Assembly (NCBI RefSeq): GCF_051014445.1
Contig: NW_027488384.1
Location: 682,001-746,000, forward strand
Direction of reading: 5' to 3'
Length of the DNA: 64,000 nt
DNA from: Colletes latitarsis
Taxonomy: Eukaryota; Arthropoda; Insecta; Hymenoptera; Colletidae
The notes under the pieces were generated by a model, which ran no database searches, was not told the DNA's origin, and saw only the letters and a program-made list of their open reading frames with translations. The translations under genes were made by a program, and so were the position numbers. Positions 27,128-34,619 of this stretch are shown here, piece by piece (positions within the stretch are counted from its first letter, which is position 1; every line of letters begins with the position of its first letter).

Positions 27128-27145
27128 TTTTTTTTTTTTTTTTTT
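27125..27145 (-). other. Poly(A) tail of the retrotransposon
   Basis: A run of 21 T on the plus strand, of which the first three may be target sequence (CATACTTT). In element sense the tail follows CCCCACGAC. No AATAAA polyadenylation signal is seen just upstream. A 3'-terminal poly(A) indicates target-primed reverse transcription. The TTT at the 3' end of the cleaved target strand could pair with the A tail to prime synthesis. Confidence 0.92.
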
Positions 27146-27171
27146 GTCGTGGGGAAAATCTTCGAAAGACT

Positions 27172-27203
27172 CCCTCCCACCTCCTTGGGGAGAGGTGGGA
27201 GGG
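27172..27203 (-). other. Hairpin beside the poly(A) tail
   Basis: CCCTCCCACCTC (27172-27183) is the perfect inverse of GAGGTGGGAGGG (27192-27203), giving a 12-bp stem with an 8-base loop. It lies 26 bp inside the poly(A) tail, a position suited to recognition of the RNA 3' end by the reverse transcriptase. That role is inferred. Confidence 0.7.
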
Positions 27204-27287
27204 GTGTGTGGGATTCCCCGCGCCCGTACAACGACAGGCGCGGGACCTACCCACTAAAAACCCCACGGTGACCCTTCGGCACGCTTT

Positions 27288-27333
27288 GGGAGGATACCGG
27301 GAATCGCTCGAAGCATTCTTCCGGTATCCTCCC
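27288..27333 (-). other. 13-bp hairpin in the 3' UTR
   Basis: GGGAGGATACCGG (27288-27300) pairs perfectly with CCGGTATCCTCCC (27321-27333). The 20-base loop can itself pair GAAT with ATTC. It is the longest uninterrupted stem in the 3' UTR. Confidence 0.75.
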
Positions 27334-27531
27334 CGTGCCCGCGCTTTCGCCCCCATCCCCCGGGGGGACAATCGGTCCCCCCAGTAGACACACTGCCTCA
27401 TAGCGGCGGGACGGGGCCGCGTTTAGTGGCGGCTGCGAGCCCCAACTCGCAACCGCCCGCGACCCCGTTTCCACCCCTCGGCGGCCGGGCGTTCATGGCC
27501 GCACCAGACCGCCGAGGGTGCCTCCCCTTGC

Positions 27532-27576
27532 GTCGGACCGGTAGGGGGAGGCACTCCTACCCCCAACCGGTCCGAC
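27532..27576 (-). other. Interrupted 15-bp hairpin in the 3' UTR
   Basis: GTCGGACCGG (27532-27541) pairs with CCGGTCCGAC (27567-27576). After a 2-by-2 mismatch, GGGGG (27544-27548) pairs with CCCCC (27560-27564). The loop is 11 bases. Confidence 0.7.
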
Positions 27577-27591
27577 CCGGCGCCGCCTGGC

Positions 27592-27622
27592 GGGAGGAGG
27601 GTCCCCTCAGGACCCCCCTCCC
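27592..27622 (-). other. Hairpin just after the ORF2 stop
   Basis: GGGAGGAGGGTCC (27592-27604) pairs with GGACCCCCCTCCC (27610-27622) with one A-C mismatch and a 5-base loop. It begins 8 bp downstream of the ORF2 stop codon in element sense. Confidence 0.65.
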
Positions 27623-27630
27623 AGCCTAGG

Positions 27631-30600
27631 TCATCCGCCACGCCGAGGCGGCCGCCCGCGACGCCTCGCGACCGGGCGACGACCTCGGGCCACCGCACGA
27701 GCGCGAGCTTCAGCGCGCCGCTGAAGCTCGCGCTCCCTCCCCGCGGCCTCCTTCTGCAACATTACGTTCTCGCAGAAGGAGGCCACGGCCCTCCACTTCT
27801 CCTCGCTGCCGAGCATGGCGCGCACCACGCCCGGCAGCGAGACATCCCGCCCGACGACGCCGACCAGGACACGGCGCTCCCCCTCCCACGCGGGGCATAC
27901 CTCCAGGGTATGATCCGCCGTGTCCTGCTCAGCGTCGCAGTGGCAGCAACGCGCCGTCGGCTCCTTCCCTATCCGGCACAGGTATCTTCCGAAGCTGCCA
28001 TGCCCGGAAAATACCTGTGCCAGCCGGTAGGTGAGACTGCCATGGCCTCTGTCCAGCCACTCCTTCAGGAGTGGCCGAACAGCCCCGACAGTCCGGTGCC
28101 CCGCGGTTGGCAGAGCCAGCCGCTCCTGCCACGCGAGCAACACGGACTGCCGGGCCTGGCGCTTCAAATCGCCCCAAGCAGGTTCCTGCCCGCCCGGGAC
28201 CGCCCCCACCCCCGCGCGACGGTCGACGTGGTGCCGGTACATCATCGCGTGCGACCGCGCGAGCAGGTCCATGGGCGGCATCCCCGCTAGAACCGTCGCC
28301 GCCTCATGTGACATGGTCCGATACCCGCGGACGACCCTGAGCGCCATGCGCCTCTGCACCCGACGCAGCATAGTCATGCTGCGCCGGGAGGCAGCCAGGT
28401 CGTCCGCCCAGACGGGGGCCCCGTATAGGGCCACCGACTGGACCATTGCCACATAGAGGCGACGAACTCGGCCCGCCGGGCCCCCCAGGTTGGGCAGGAT
28501 CCGGCCCAGAGCCGCAACCATCCTTTCCAACCGGGGGACCAGGCAGCGGAAATGCTTCTCGAAACGCCAGTGGCTATCGAGGATCAGCCCCAGATACCTG
28601 ATCTGGGGCTTCACCTCGATGTCAGCCCCACCCACCTGAATCAGAGGGGGTGGCGGATCCTGCCGAGGTGAATGAAACGCAATCACCTCGGTCTTATGGA
28701 CCGCCACCGTCATCCCCATCCCCCTGATCCGGTCGACGACGCGTTGCGACCCCTCCTCCGCGCGACGCATGGCCCTTCCCCAGTGCGCCCCGACGGCCAG
28801 CACCAGTGTGTCATCCGCATAACACACCGTGCTGACGCCGTCGGGGAGGCCGGCCCGCAACACCGAGTCGTACGCGATGTTCCACAGGAGTGGCCCGAGG
28901 ACCGACCCCTGCGGAACACCGCAGTACACCTCCCTCCGCATATCACCATCCCGGCCCGGATACTCGATCCACCTGCCGCGGAGATAATCCCCGACGACCG
29001 CCCTGAGACAAGGGGGGACTCGATGATATTCGAGTCCCCTCCTTATCTCTTCCCAGGGGAGGGTGTTAAAGGCATTGGCAATATCCAAGGATATTGCCAA
29101 TGCCACCCCTCCCCGGGAGACGGCCGCCTCCGAGAGGGCCCCCACACGACCTATCGCGTCGATAGTCGATCGGCCCCTCCGGAAACCGAACTGGCAGTCG
29201 GCCAGACCGGGATCACCCCGCGACAGGTGCTCGACGAGGCGGGCAGCAATCACACGCTCGAAGAGCTTGCCCACCTCGTCGAGGAGACAAATGGGCCGGT
29301 ATGCGGAGGGAGACTCCGCGGGCCGACCCTCCTTCCGGAGGAGGACCATCCTCGCCACCTTCCAGCTGGGGGGGAATCGCCCGTCCCTCAGGCAGCGGTC
29401 GAACAACCGCCTGAGGTCGGCCCCAAGGACGCCCTGGGTCAAGACCCAAACCCGGCCGGGCACACCATCCGGACCCGGGGCCGTGTTACGAACCCCGAGC
29501 CGTCTGATGGCCGCCGCCAGCTCCTCCTGCGTGACCCCCAGCTCGGCCGTCCACTCCACTGGGACAGCCGCCGCCGCCGGAGGACGCGGTCCCCTCTCCC
29601 CAATTGGGAGGAGTGTATTGACCACGTCCTCCAGCAGCCGGGGGTCAAGACCCTCGGTGACGGGGGGCGCCCACGGGCGGAGCTTATTCAGCACCACCTT
29701 ATATGGGCGCCCCCATGGATCGTCATCAAGGGTCTGGAGGAGCTCCTTCCATGCCTGGGTCTTGGCCCGTTTGATGGCGACCTGCAGAGCAACCCGCGCC
29801 ACGCGGTATGCTCCATACAGGTCATCAGCTGCCCTCGCTCGCGCCACGCCGTCGCCTGTACGTTGACGACGGCGCGCGCGGGTGTACTGGCGTCGGGCGC
29901 AGACAGTCGCGACTCGCAACTCCGCGATCGCGTCCGACCACCAGTACACCGCCCGGCGAGGAGAAGCCCGCCCGACCCGAGGCATCGCCGCGTCGCAAAT
30001 ACCCGCGACCAATGCTCCGAGCCGGGCGACCTCCTCCTCTATGCTCGGCAACTCGGCCGCTCCCTGCGGCCAAGTTGCAGCGAGGGCAGCTGCCATCAGG
30101 GCGTCCTTGTCCAGGCGCCGAAGCGCCCAGCGGCGTGGTGGGGTGCCACGCAGGCGGCCGCGTCGGGATGCACTCGCGGCGGCAGAGACCTCCATCCGGA
30201 TGTACCGGTGATCGGAGAGTGTCTCTGCCCCCGCGACCACGTGCCAACCCGACACCATGCGCACGGCGTTGGGGGTCGCGAATCCAACATCCACGATGGA
30301 CCCCCCATATCGCCGCACGCATGTGTGCTCCGACCCCCGGTTCAATACCCGGAGGTCGAGCCCCGCCGCCCAATCGCCCAGGATCCCGCCGCGAACGGAG
30401 GTCCTGGGGGATCCCCAAGCCACCGACTTGGCATTAAAATCCCCCAGGACCAGCACCGGCCGGGCCGCGTAGCGCTGCACGCATGCCGCGACCTCGGCCA
30501 AGTACAGCTCGAACGCAGCGTGACCGCTACGGGGCGAAATGTAGCACCCCACCACAGCGACTCCCCCCCAGTCCACGGCGACGAATCCCCGACCGCGCTC

Positions 30601-30813
30601 CAACAAGGAGAACGGTGGGGACCCGTCGCCCCCTCCCCATACCGTCGCCACCAAGCCGTCCGCGTCGCCCACCCAATGAGGGTGATCAGGGACGCGGTAC
30701 GGCTCGGCGGCGACCGCCAGGCCAACCCCCCACTCCGCGAGGACTTGGGACATCAAGTCCTGTGCCGCGCGGCAGTGGTTGAGGTTGGCCTGGAGGAGGA
30801 GGCGGGGCGGCAT
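27631..30813 (-). CDS. ORF2: endonuclease-reverse transcriptase of the retrotransposon
   Basis: 1060 aa. It nicks target DNA and reverse-transcribes element RNA from the nick. Residues about 1-210 form an apurinic-type endonuclease (EEP fold): QANLNHC with N10, AEP with E37, GDFNAKS (D125, N127), a VDVGFAT stretch near 175, and terminal SDH (D201, H202). Residues about 430-750 are the reverse transcriptase: NTAPGPDGVP (443-452), SLDIANAFN with D577, GVPQGSVLGP (632-641), and YADD with D667 and D668. A C-terminal zinc finger has C956-X2-C959-X8-H968-X4-C973, followed by an Arg-rich tail. All catalytic residues expected of the family are present, with no stop or frameshift. No RNase H domain was recognised, as is common in the R1 clade. 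The ATG overlaps the ORF1 stop (TAATG), so translation probably depends on reinitiation. It could be an active enzyme; that is inferred from intactness only. Confidence 0.95.
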   Translation of the reverse strand: MPPRLLLQANLNHCRAAQDLMSQVLAEWGVGLAVAAEPYRVPDHPHWVGDADGLVATVWGGGDGSPPFSLLERGRGFVAVDWGGVAVVGCYISPRSGHAAFELYLAEVAACVQRYAARPVLVLGDFNAKSVAWGSPRTSVRGGILGDWAAGLDLRVLNRGSEHTCVRRYGGSIVDVGFATPNAVRMVSGWHVVAGAETLSDHRYIRMEVSAAASASRRGRLRGTPPRRWALRRLDKDALMAAALAATWPQGAAELPSIEEEVARLGALVAGICDAAMPRVGRASPRRAVYWWSDAIAELRVATVCARRQYTRARRRQRTGDGVARARAADDLYGAYRVARVALQVAIKRAKTQAWKELLQTLDDDPWGRPYKVVLNKLRPWAPPVTEGLDPRLLEDVVNTLLPIGERGPRPPAAAAVPVEWTAELGVTQEELAAAIRRLGVRNTAPGPDGVPGRVWVLTQGVLGADLRRLFDRCLRDGRFPPSWKVARMVLLRKEGRPAESPSAYRPICLLDEVGKLFERVIAARLVEHLSRGDPGLADCQFGFRRGRSTIDAIGRVGALSEAAVSRGGVALAISLDIANAFNTLPWEEIRRGLEYHRVPPCLRAVVGDYLRGRWIEYPGRDGDMRREVYCGVPQGSVLGPLLWNIAYDSVLRAGLPDGVSTVCYADDTLVLAVGAHWGRAMRRAEEGSQRVVDRIRGMGMTVAVHKTEVIAFHSPRQDPPPPLIQVGGADIEVKPQIRYLGLILDSHWRFEKHFRCLVPRLERMVAALGRILPNLGGPAGRVRRLYVAMVQSVALYGAPVWADDLAASRRSMTMLRRVQRRMALRVVRGYRTMSHEAATVLAGMPPMDLLARSHAMMYRHHVDRRAGVGAVPGGQEPAWGDLKRQARQSVLLAWQERLALPTAGHRTVGAVRPLLKEWLDRGHGSLTYRLAQVFSGHGSFGRYLCRIGKEPTARCCHCDAEQDTADHTLEVCPAWEGERRVLVGVVGRDVSLPGVVRAMLGSEEKWRAVASFCENVMLQKEAAGRERELQRRAEARARAVARGRRPVARRRGRPPRRGG

Positions 30814-30822
30814 TAATTAATG
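30811..30822 (-). promoter_or_regulatory. UAAUG stop-start overlap of ORF1 and ORF2
   Basis: On the minus strand the ORF1 stop TAA (30815-30813) and the ORF2 start ATG (30813-30811) share one A, giving TAATG. They lie in CATTAATTAATG, a perfect 12-bp palindrome and an AT-rich island in very GC-rich sequence. In SART1 a UAAUG junction was shown to support translational coupling by termination and reinitiation; the same use here is inferred. Confidence 0.85.
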
Positions 30823-32690
30823 GCCGCGCCAGCCTCCTCCCGGCCGTCCGTCCCCGTAGCACCGTCCACCTCCATGGAGGACGATGCCACCGCCCTCGGC
30901 ACCGGAGCCGGTGCAGCCCGCCTCTTCCTCTCCTTCCGGGAGGGGGGGGAGCACTTCTTGCTCCCCACCCTGTGATCGGCTGGCCTCCCCATGTCCGCAC
31001 ACAGCGGGCAGTGGGGGGCCGCCGAGCACTGGCTCGCACGGTGCTCTTTGGCACCGCAGCGGTAACACTGACCGCTGCGGTCCACCGGCGAGGTGCACCA
31101 CTGCCTCACGTGCCCCAATTCGAGGCAGCGGTGACACTGGAGCGGGCGCGGCGCGAGGATTTCCACTCGCGCCGAAACCCACCCCACCAACACCCTCCCG
31201 GATTCCGCCACCTTACGGGCGGCGGAGAGGGGGCACCGGGCCCACACCGACCCGAGGCCGGAGGGCGACCTGCGGATCTCTCCGATCCGCAGGTCCTCCA
31301 CAGGACAGTCCCCCGCCCTCGCAAGGGCACGGGACACATCCTGTGCGCTGACCGAATCGTCCAGCCCACAAACGCGCATCTCCGTGCGCTTCGTGGGCCG
31401 GGCGACCCGGACACCTCGCTCGCCCAGCTGCTCCCGGAGCCTCTGGGCGAGACGATCCGCCTTCGCGCCGCCTTCTGCACCGGGGATCTCCAGCAAGAGA
31501 CCCCCGGTCACGGCCCTCTTCGCCCTCACGGAGGCGATGCCCAGCTCTTCCAGGGAGATATTCTCCCTGGCGAGCCGCATCGCCTCCGCGAGGGTCAGGT
31601 CGCCCCCCTGCGCAACGGTCAGCGTCACCGCTGCCGTTTTTGGGGGACGACCTGGTCGTGCCTTCCCGACCTTCGCGGCCTTTACCTTGGCCGCCGCCGG
31701 CGGAGGCGGAGGCCGCGGTTGCGAGGCCTTCCTCGTCGCCCGCTTCGCCTTCCGCCCCACCACCTCACTCCACGCCACCCCCCCTTGGGAGGGTGCCGTG
31801 GAGGACGCGACCACCGCGACCACGGGTACACCACCCCCCTTGGGGGTCGCGACCCGGGGCCCTGGTGCCGCAACGCTGGGCGGAGCCTTCACTCCGCCCT
31901 TCTTTGCCTTCCCCGACTGTACCGGAACAGGTCGGGGAGGCACCGCCTTCCTGCTGACCGCTCTTCCGGCGAGGAGCTCCTCCCGGAAGGCGGCCAGCTT
32001 GCCATCAATCATGTCCCCAATCCTCCTCAGAAGATCGTCTTCTGAGGAGGACGGGGACTTCTTCACGGGCGGAGTGCGGGTGGAGGGGCCCGCGGTGCCC
32101 CGCACCACTGCCGCCGCACTCCGCTTATTTACTTCCGCCGAGGGACGCGGCGGTGGAGGAGGAGGGAGGATGGGAGGGAGGGCCGCGCTGTTCCACAGCG
32201 CCTCTGCCCTCCTCCTCCCCTGTCGCTCCTCCTCCAACAGGAGCTGCAGACGGGCGTTCCGCCCTCTGAGCTCCCGCGCCGCCTCCCTCATCTCCTCCGC
32301 CGCGGCCTTCAGGGCCTCCGCGCCACCGCCTTTCTGCCCCTTAAAGGCGCAGGCAGCGGCGACTTTCTCCACCCGCCTCAGGGACGAGGAGATCCTCTCC
32401 GATATCTCCTCGGTCACCTCGTCCCTGAGGCAACTCAGCCTCACCGACGGGCTCATCGCCCCGCCCACCTCGACGACGGCCTGCCCCGTCCTCTTCCTCT
32501 TAGAGCCTATGTGGCTCGTGCTGGAGGAGAAGGACGAGACCGACGCCGTCTCGTCGTCCTCCTCCACCCTCCACGAAGCCGGAGCTGGCGCTGAGTGGGG
32601 CGCGAGCGCCGCCACCCTAACCCCAACCCCGTCTCCGTCCTCCCCAACCGACAAAACCCGCCCCATCCCCATTTTATTTTCTGTGTCCAT
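30813..32690 (-). CDS. ORF1: gag-like RNA-binding protein of the retrotransposon
   Basis: 625 aa from the first in-frame ATG at 32690. The frame is open 12 codons further to a GTG at 32726, with an in-frame TAA at 32742-32744, but GTG is not a usual start in a eukaryote. ATG7 at 32672 has a better context (A at -3, G at +4) and could be used instead. The first half is low in complexity, with a likely coiled coil at about 126-166 (AEEMREAARELRGRNARLQL) and a proline run after it. KRKR at 64-67 and RKERKRR near 585 may be nuclear signals. Residues about 355-515 resemble the conserved gag core of R1-clade elements (ends GWVSARVEILAPRPLQC). Three zinc knuckles follow: CX2CX4HX4C at 519-532, CX2CX4HX4C at 542-555 and a longer CX2CX8HX6C at 561-580. 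Such proteins bind element RNA and direct the particle to its target. No defect is seen. Confidence 0.92.
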   Translation of the reverse strand: MDTENKMGMGRVLSVGEDGDGVGVRVAALAPHSAPAPASWRVEEDDETASVSSFSSSTSHIGSKRKRTGQAVVEVGGAMSPSVRLSCLRDEVTEEISERISSSLRRVEKVAAACAFKGQKGGGAEALKAAAEEMREAARELRGRNARLQLLLEEERQGRRRAEALWNSAALPPILPPPPPPRPSAEVNKRSAAAVVRGTAGPSTRTPPVKKSPSSSEDDLLRRIGDMIDGKLAAFREELLAGRAVSRKAVPPRPVPVQSGKAKKGGVKAPPSVAAPGPRVATPKGGGVPVVAVVASSTAPSQGGVAWSEVVGRKAKRATRKASQPRPPPPPAAAKVKAAKVGKARPGRPPKTAAVTLTVAQGGDLTLAEAMRLARENISLEELGIASVRAKRAVTGGLLLEIPGAEGGAKADRLAQRLREQLGERGVRVARPTKRTEMRVCGLDDSVSAQDVSRALARAGDCPVEDLRIGEIRRSPSGLGSVWARCPLSAARKVAESGRVLVGWVSARVEILAPRPLQCHRCLELGHVRQWCTSPVDRSGQCYRCGAKEHRASQCSAAPHCPLCADMGRPADHRVGSKKCSPPSRKERKRRAAPAPVPRAVASSSMEVDGATGTDGREEAGAAIN

Positions 32691-32724
32691 AAAAATCCCA
32701 CGAGATGGTCGGAAATAAAGGTCC

Positions 32725-32789
32725 ACCCGGGCAGAGCCGCCTTACCCGGGTAAGCCTAATACTCCGGGGGTTCGGCAGGTTCCCCGGAG
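32725..32789 (-). promoter_or_regulatory. Two GC-rich hairpins upstream of ORF1
   Basis: ACCCGGG (32725-32731) pairs with CCCGGGT (32745-32751) around 13 bases. CTCCGGGG (32762-32769) pairs with CCCCGGAG (32782-32789) around 12 bases. Both are perfect and lie 35 to 100 bases upstream of the ORF1 ATG, where they could slow scanning or support internal entry. Confidence 0.55.
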
Positions 32790-32920
32790 GTGGTCGCTTG
32801 GGATTGGGCCTTCTCCCCCAACCATGCATCCCATCGCCGCGCACCATAGCTTAGGATTGGAGGGCGATTTTATAGAGTCGCCATACTCGTGGCCCAGGCG
32901 GTTAAGCCAAGACCCCCGTT

Positions 32921-32994
32921 CCTCCTGCCGTCACGTACCATTCACAAAACCAATAGGGAATTGTGAATGGGTCGTTGTGACGACCAACAGGAGG
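32921..32994 (-). promoter_or_regulatory. Long nested hairpin in the 5' UTR
   Basis: Three nested stems share one axis. CCTCCTG (32921-32927) pairs with CAGGAGG (32988-32994). CGTCAC (32929-32934) pairs with GTGACG (32977-32982). CCATTCACAA (32938-32947) pairs with TTGTGAATGG (32961-32970) around a 13-base loop. The total is 23 base pairs with short internal bulges. An outer TAAGCC (32903-32908) can also meet GGCTTA (32993-32998), which competes for two bases. This is too long to expect by chance and suggests a structured RNA leader. Confidence 0.75.
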
Positions 32995-33074
32995 CTTACG
33001 GTGTGTGTATGACTCGGGTACCCCGGGTTCGTTAAGCCCGTACTGCAGCTGAAAGGCTGGCAGCCCCTGAGGGG

Positions 33075-33090
33075 ATCAGGCTCATACTTT
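33075..33090. repeat. Right target-site duplication of the retrotransposon
   Basis: ATCAGGCTCATACTTT follows directly after the 5' end of the element (CTGAGGGG on the plus strand) and continues into the ordinary monomer sequence CGCATTCTTCACATACTTG. It is a perfect match to 27112-27127, so little mutation has occurred since insertion. Confidence 0.93.
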
Positions 33091-33220
33091 CGCATTCTTC
33101 ACATACTTGTTGAACGGATCCTGGGTTTTTTCTGGTTTGGTTCACGTAGTAATGTGGTACCACACTGAAACATTCAATTAAACCTGGTCCTGAAAAATAT
33201 TTTAGAGGATAACGCATTTT

Positions 33221-34278
33221 AGGTCTGGGTTAGGTCTAGGATTTGCCCTCATCAGGCTCATACTTTCGCATATTTCTCATACTTCATGGCTAGATCCTGG
33301 GCTATTTCTGGATTGTATCACGTAGTAATGTGGTACCACGCTGAAACAGTCAATTAAACCTGGTTTCGATCAATATTTTAGAGGATAACGCAAGTTAGGT
33401 CTGGGATAGGTGTGGGATTCGCCCTCATCAGGCTCATACTTTCGCGCTTTTCACATACTTGTTGAACTGATCCTGAGTTATTTTCTGGTTTGGATCACAT
33501 AGTAATGTGGTACCACACTGAAACAGTCGATTAAACCAGGTTTCGATCAATATTTTTGAGGATAACGCATGTTAGGTTTAGGTTAGGCCTGGGATTTTCA
33601 CTCATCAGACTCATACTTTCGCATTCTTCACATACTTGTTGAACGGATCCTGGGTTTTTTCTGGTTTGGATCACGTAGTATTGTGGGACCACACTGAAAA
33701 AATCAATTAAACCTTGTCTTGATTAATATTTTAGAGGATAACGCATGTTAGGTCTGGGTTAGGTCTAGGATTTGCCCTCATCAGGCTCATACTTTCGCAT
33801 ATTTCTCATACTTCATGGCTAGATCCTGGGCTATTTCTGGATTGTATCACGTAGTAATGTGGTACCACGCTGAAACAGTCAATTAAACCTGGTTTCGATC
33901 AATATTTTAGAGGATAACGCAAGTTAGGTCTGGGATAGGTGTGGGATTCGCCCTCATCAGGCTCATACTTTCGCGCTTTTCACATACTTGTTGAACTGAT
34001 CCTGAGTTATTTTCTGGTTTGGATCACATAGTAATGTGGTACCACACTGAAACAGTCGATTAAACCAGGTTTCGATCAATATTTTTGAGGATAACGCATG
34101 TTAGGTTTAGGTTAGGCCTGGGATTTTCACTCATCAGACTCATACTTTCGCATTCTTCACATACTTGTTGAACGGATCCTGGGTTTTTTCTGGTTTGGAT
34201 CACGTAGTATTGTGGGACCACACTGAAAAAATCAATTAAACCTGGTCTTGATTAATATTTTAGAGGATAACGCATGTT
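33221..34278. repeat. Tandem three-monomer repeat (529-bp unit)
   Basis: Copies at about 33221-33749 and 33750-34278 match at a constant 529-bp offset (33221/33750 and 33492/34021), nearly identical. The unit is three monomers plus 1 bp. It begins about 130 bp right of the retrotransposon insertion. Confidence 0.85.
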
Positions 34279-34619
34279 AGGTCTGGTTTAGGTCTAGGAT
34301 TTGCCCTCATCAGGCTCATACTTTCGCATTCTTCACATACTTGTTGAACGGATCCTGGGTTTTTTCTGGTTTGGTTCACGTACTAATGTGGTACCACACT
34401 GAAACAGTCAATTAAACCTGGTTTCGATCAATATTTTACTGGATAACGCAAGTTAGGTCTCGGATAGTTCTGGGATTTGCCCTCATCAGTCTCATACTTT
34501 CGCATTCTTCTCATACTTGTTGAACGGATCCTGGGTTTTTTCTGGTTTGGTTCACGTAGTAATGTGGTACCACACTGAAACATTCAATTAAACCTGGTCC
34601 TGAAAAATATTTTAGAGGA

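Larger units (their letters stand above)
27146..27630 (-). other. 3' UTR of the retrotransposon
   Basis: These 485 bp lie between the ORF2 stop (TGA at 27631-27633 on the minus strand) and the poly(A) tail. They hold four strong inverted repeats, listed separately. In SART1, a member of the same clade, the 3' UTR is known to be needed for retrotransposition, so recognition by ORF2 protein is plausible here but not shown. Open frames across it on both strands appear to be by-products of high GC content. Confidence 0.85.
27128..33074 (-). mobile_element. Full-length R1-clade non-LTR retrotransposon
   Basis: A 5947-bp insertion, far more GC-rich than the surrounding satellite, with a poly(A) tail (poly(T) on the plus strand) at its left end and a perfect target-site duplication. 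It has two long ORFs on the minus strand: a gag-like protein with three zinc knuckles, and an endonuclease-reverse transcriptase protein with a C-terminal CCHC. This layout, the N-terminal QANLNHCRAAQDLM endonuclease signature and the UAAUG ORF junction are typical of the arthropod R1 clade (R1, TRAS, SART and relatives). Many members of that clade insert into specific repeats such as rDNA or TTAGG telomeres. Both ORFs are intact and both UTRs are present, so it looks recent and possibly active. A specific family name cannot be given without comparison. Confidence 0.95.
32691..33074 (-). promoter_or_regulatory. 5' UTR and presumed internal promoter of the retrotransposon
   Basis: These 384 bp run from the element 5' end (CCCCTCAGGGGCTGCCAGCC in element sense, itself starting with an inverted repeat) to the ORF1 ATG. 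The region holds a long interrupted hairpin and two shorter GC-rich ones, listed separately. Upstream out-of-frame ATGs occur near 32824-32835 (CGATGGGATGCATGG in element sense), so simple scanning from the cap to ORF1 would meet other starts first. Non-LTR elements carry their promoter inside the 5' end, but I recognise no specific promoter motif. No clear HDV-like ribozyme was recognised. Confidence 0.75.

Noticed and set aside
27423..27698. 91-aa and neighbouring open frames in the retrotransposon 3' UTR
   Set aside because: Low-complexity Gly/Arg/Pro translations of a GC-rich structured UTR; they overlap hairpins and the ORF2 end, with no sign of coding.
28672..30816. 714-aa plus-strand open frame opposite ORF2
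   Set aside because: It lies wholly antisense to the conserved reverse transcriptase ORF and shows no recognisable domain. Long antisense frames are expected in GC-rich coding sequence.
31384..32718. 444-aa plus-strand open frame opposite ORF1
   Set aside because: Antisense of the gag-like ORF, low complexity (Ala, Ser, Pro, Arg), no domain; a by-product of GC content.
32890..33035. tRNA-like A box (TGGCCCAGGCGG, plus strand) with GGTTCG downstream
   Set aside because: The A box is close to a polymerase III consensus, but the presumed B box (GGTTCGTTAAGCC) fails after GGTTCG, spacing is too long, and no cloverleaf fits. It is also antisense to the element.
33000..33074. Possible HDV-like self-cleaving ribozyme at the retrotransposon 5' end
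   Set aside because: Some R2 and other non-LTR elements carry one, but I could not fit the nested double pseudoknot to the first 75 bases. A structure search would decide.
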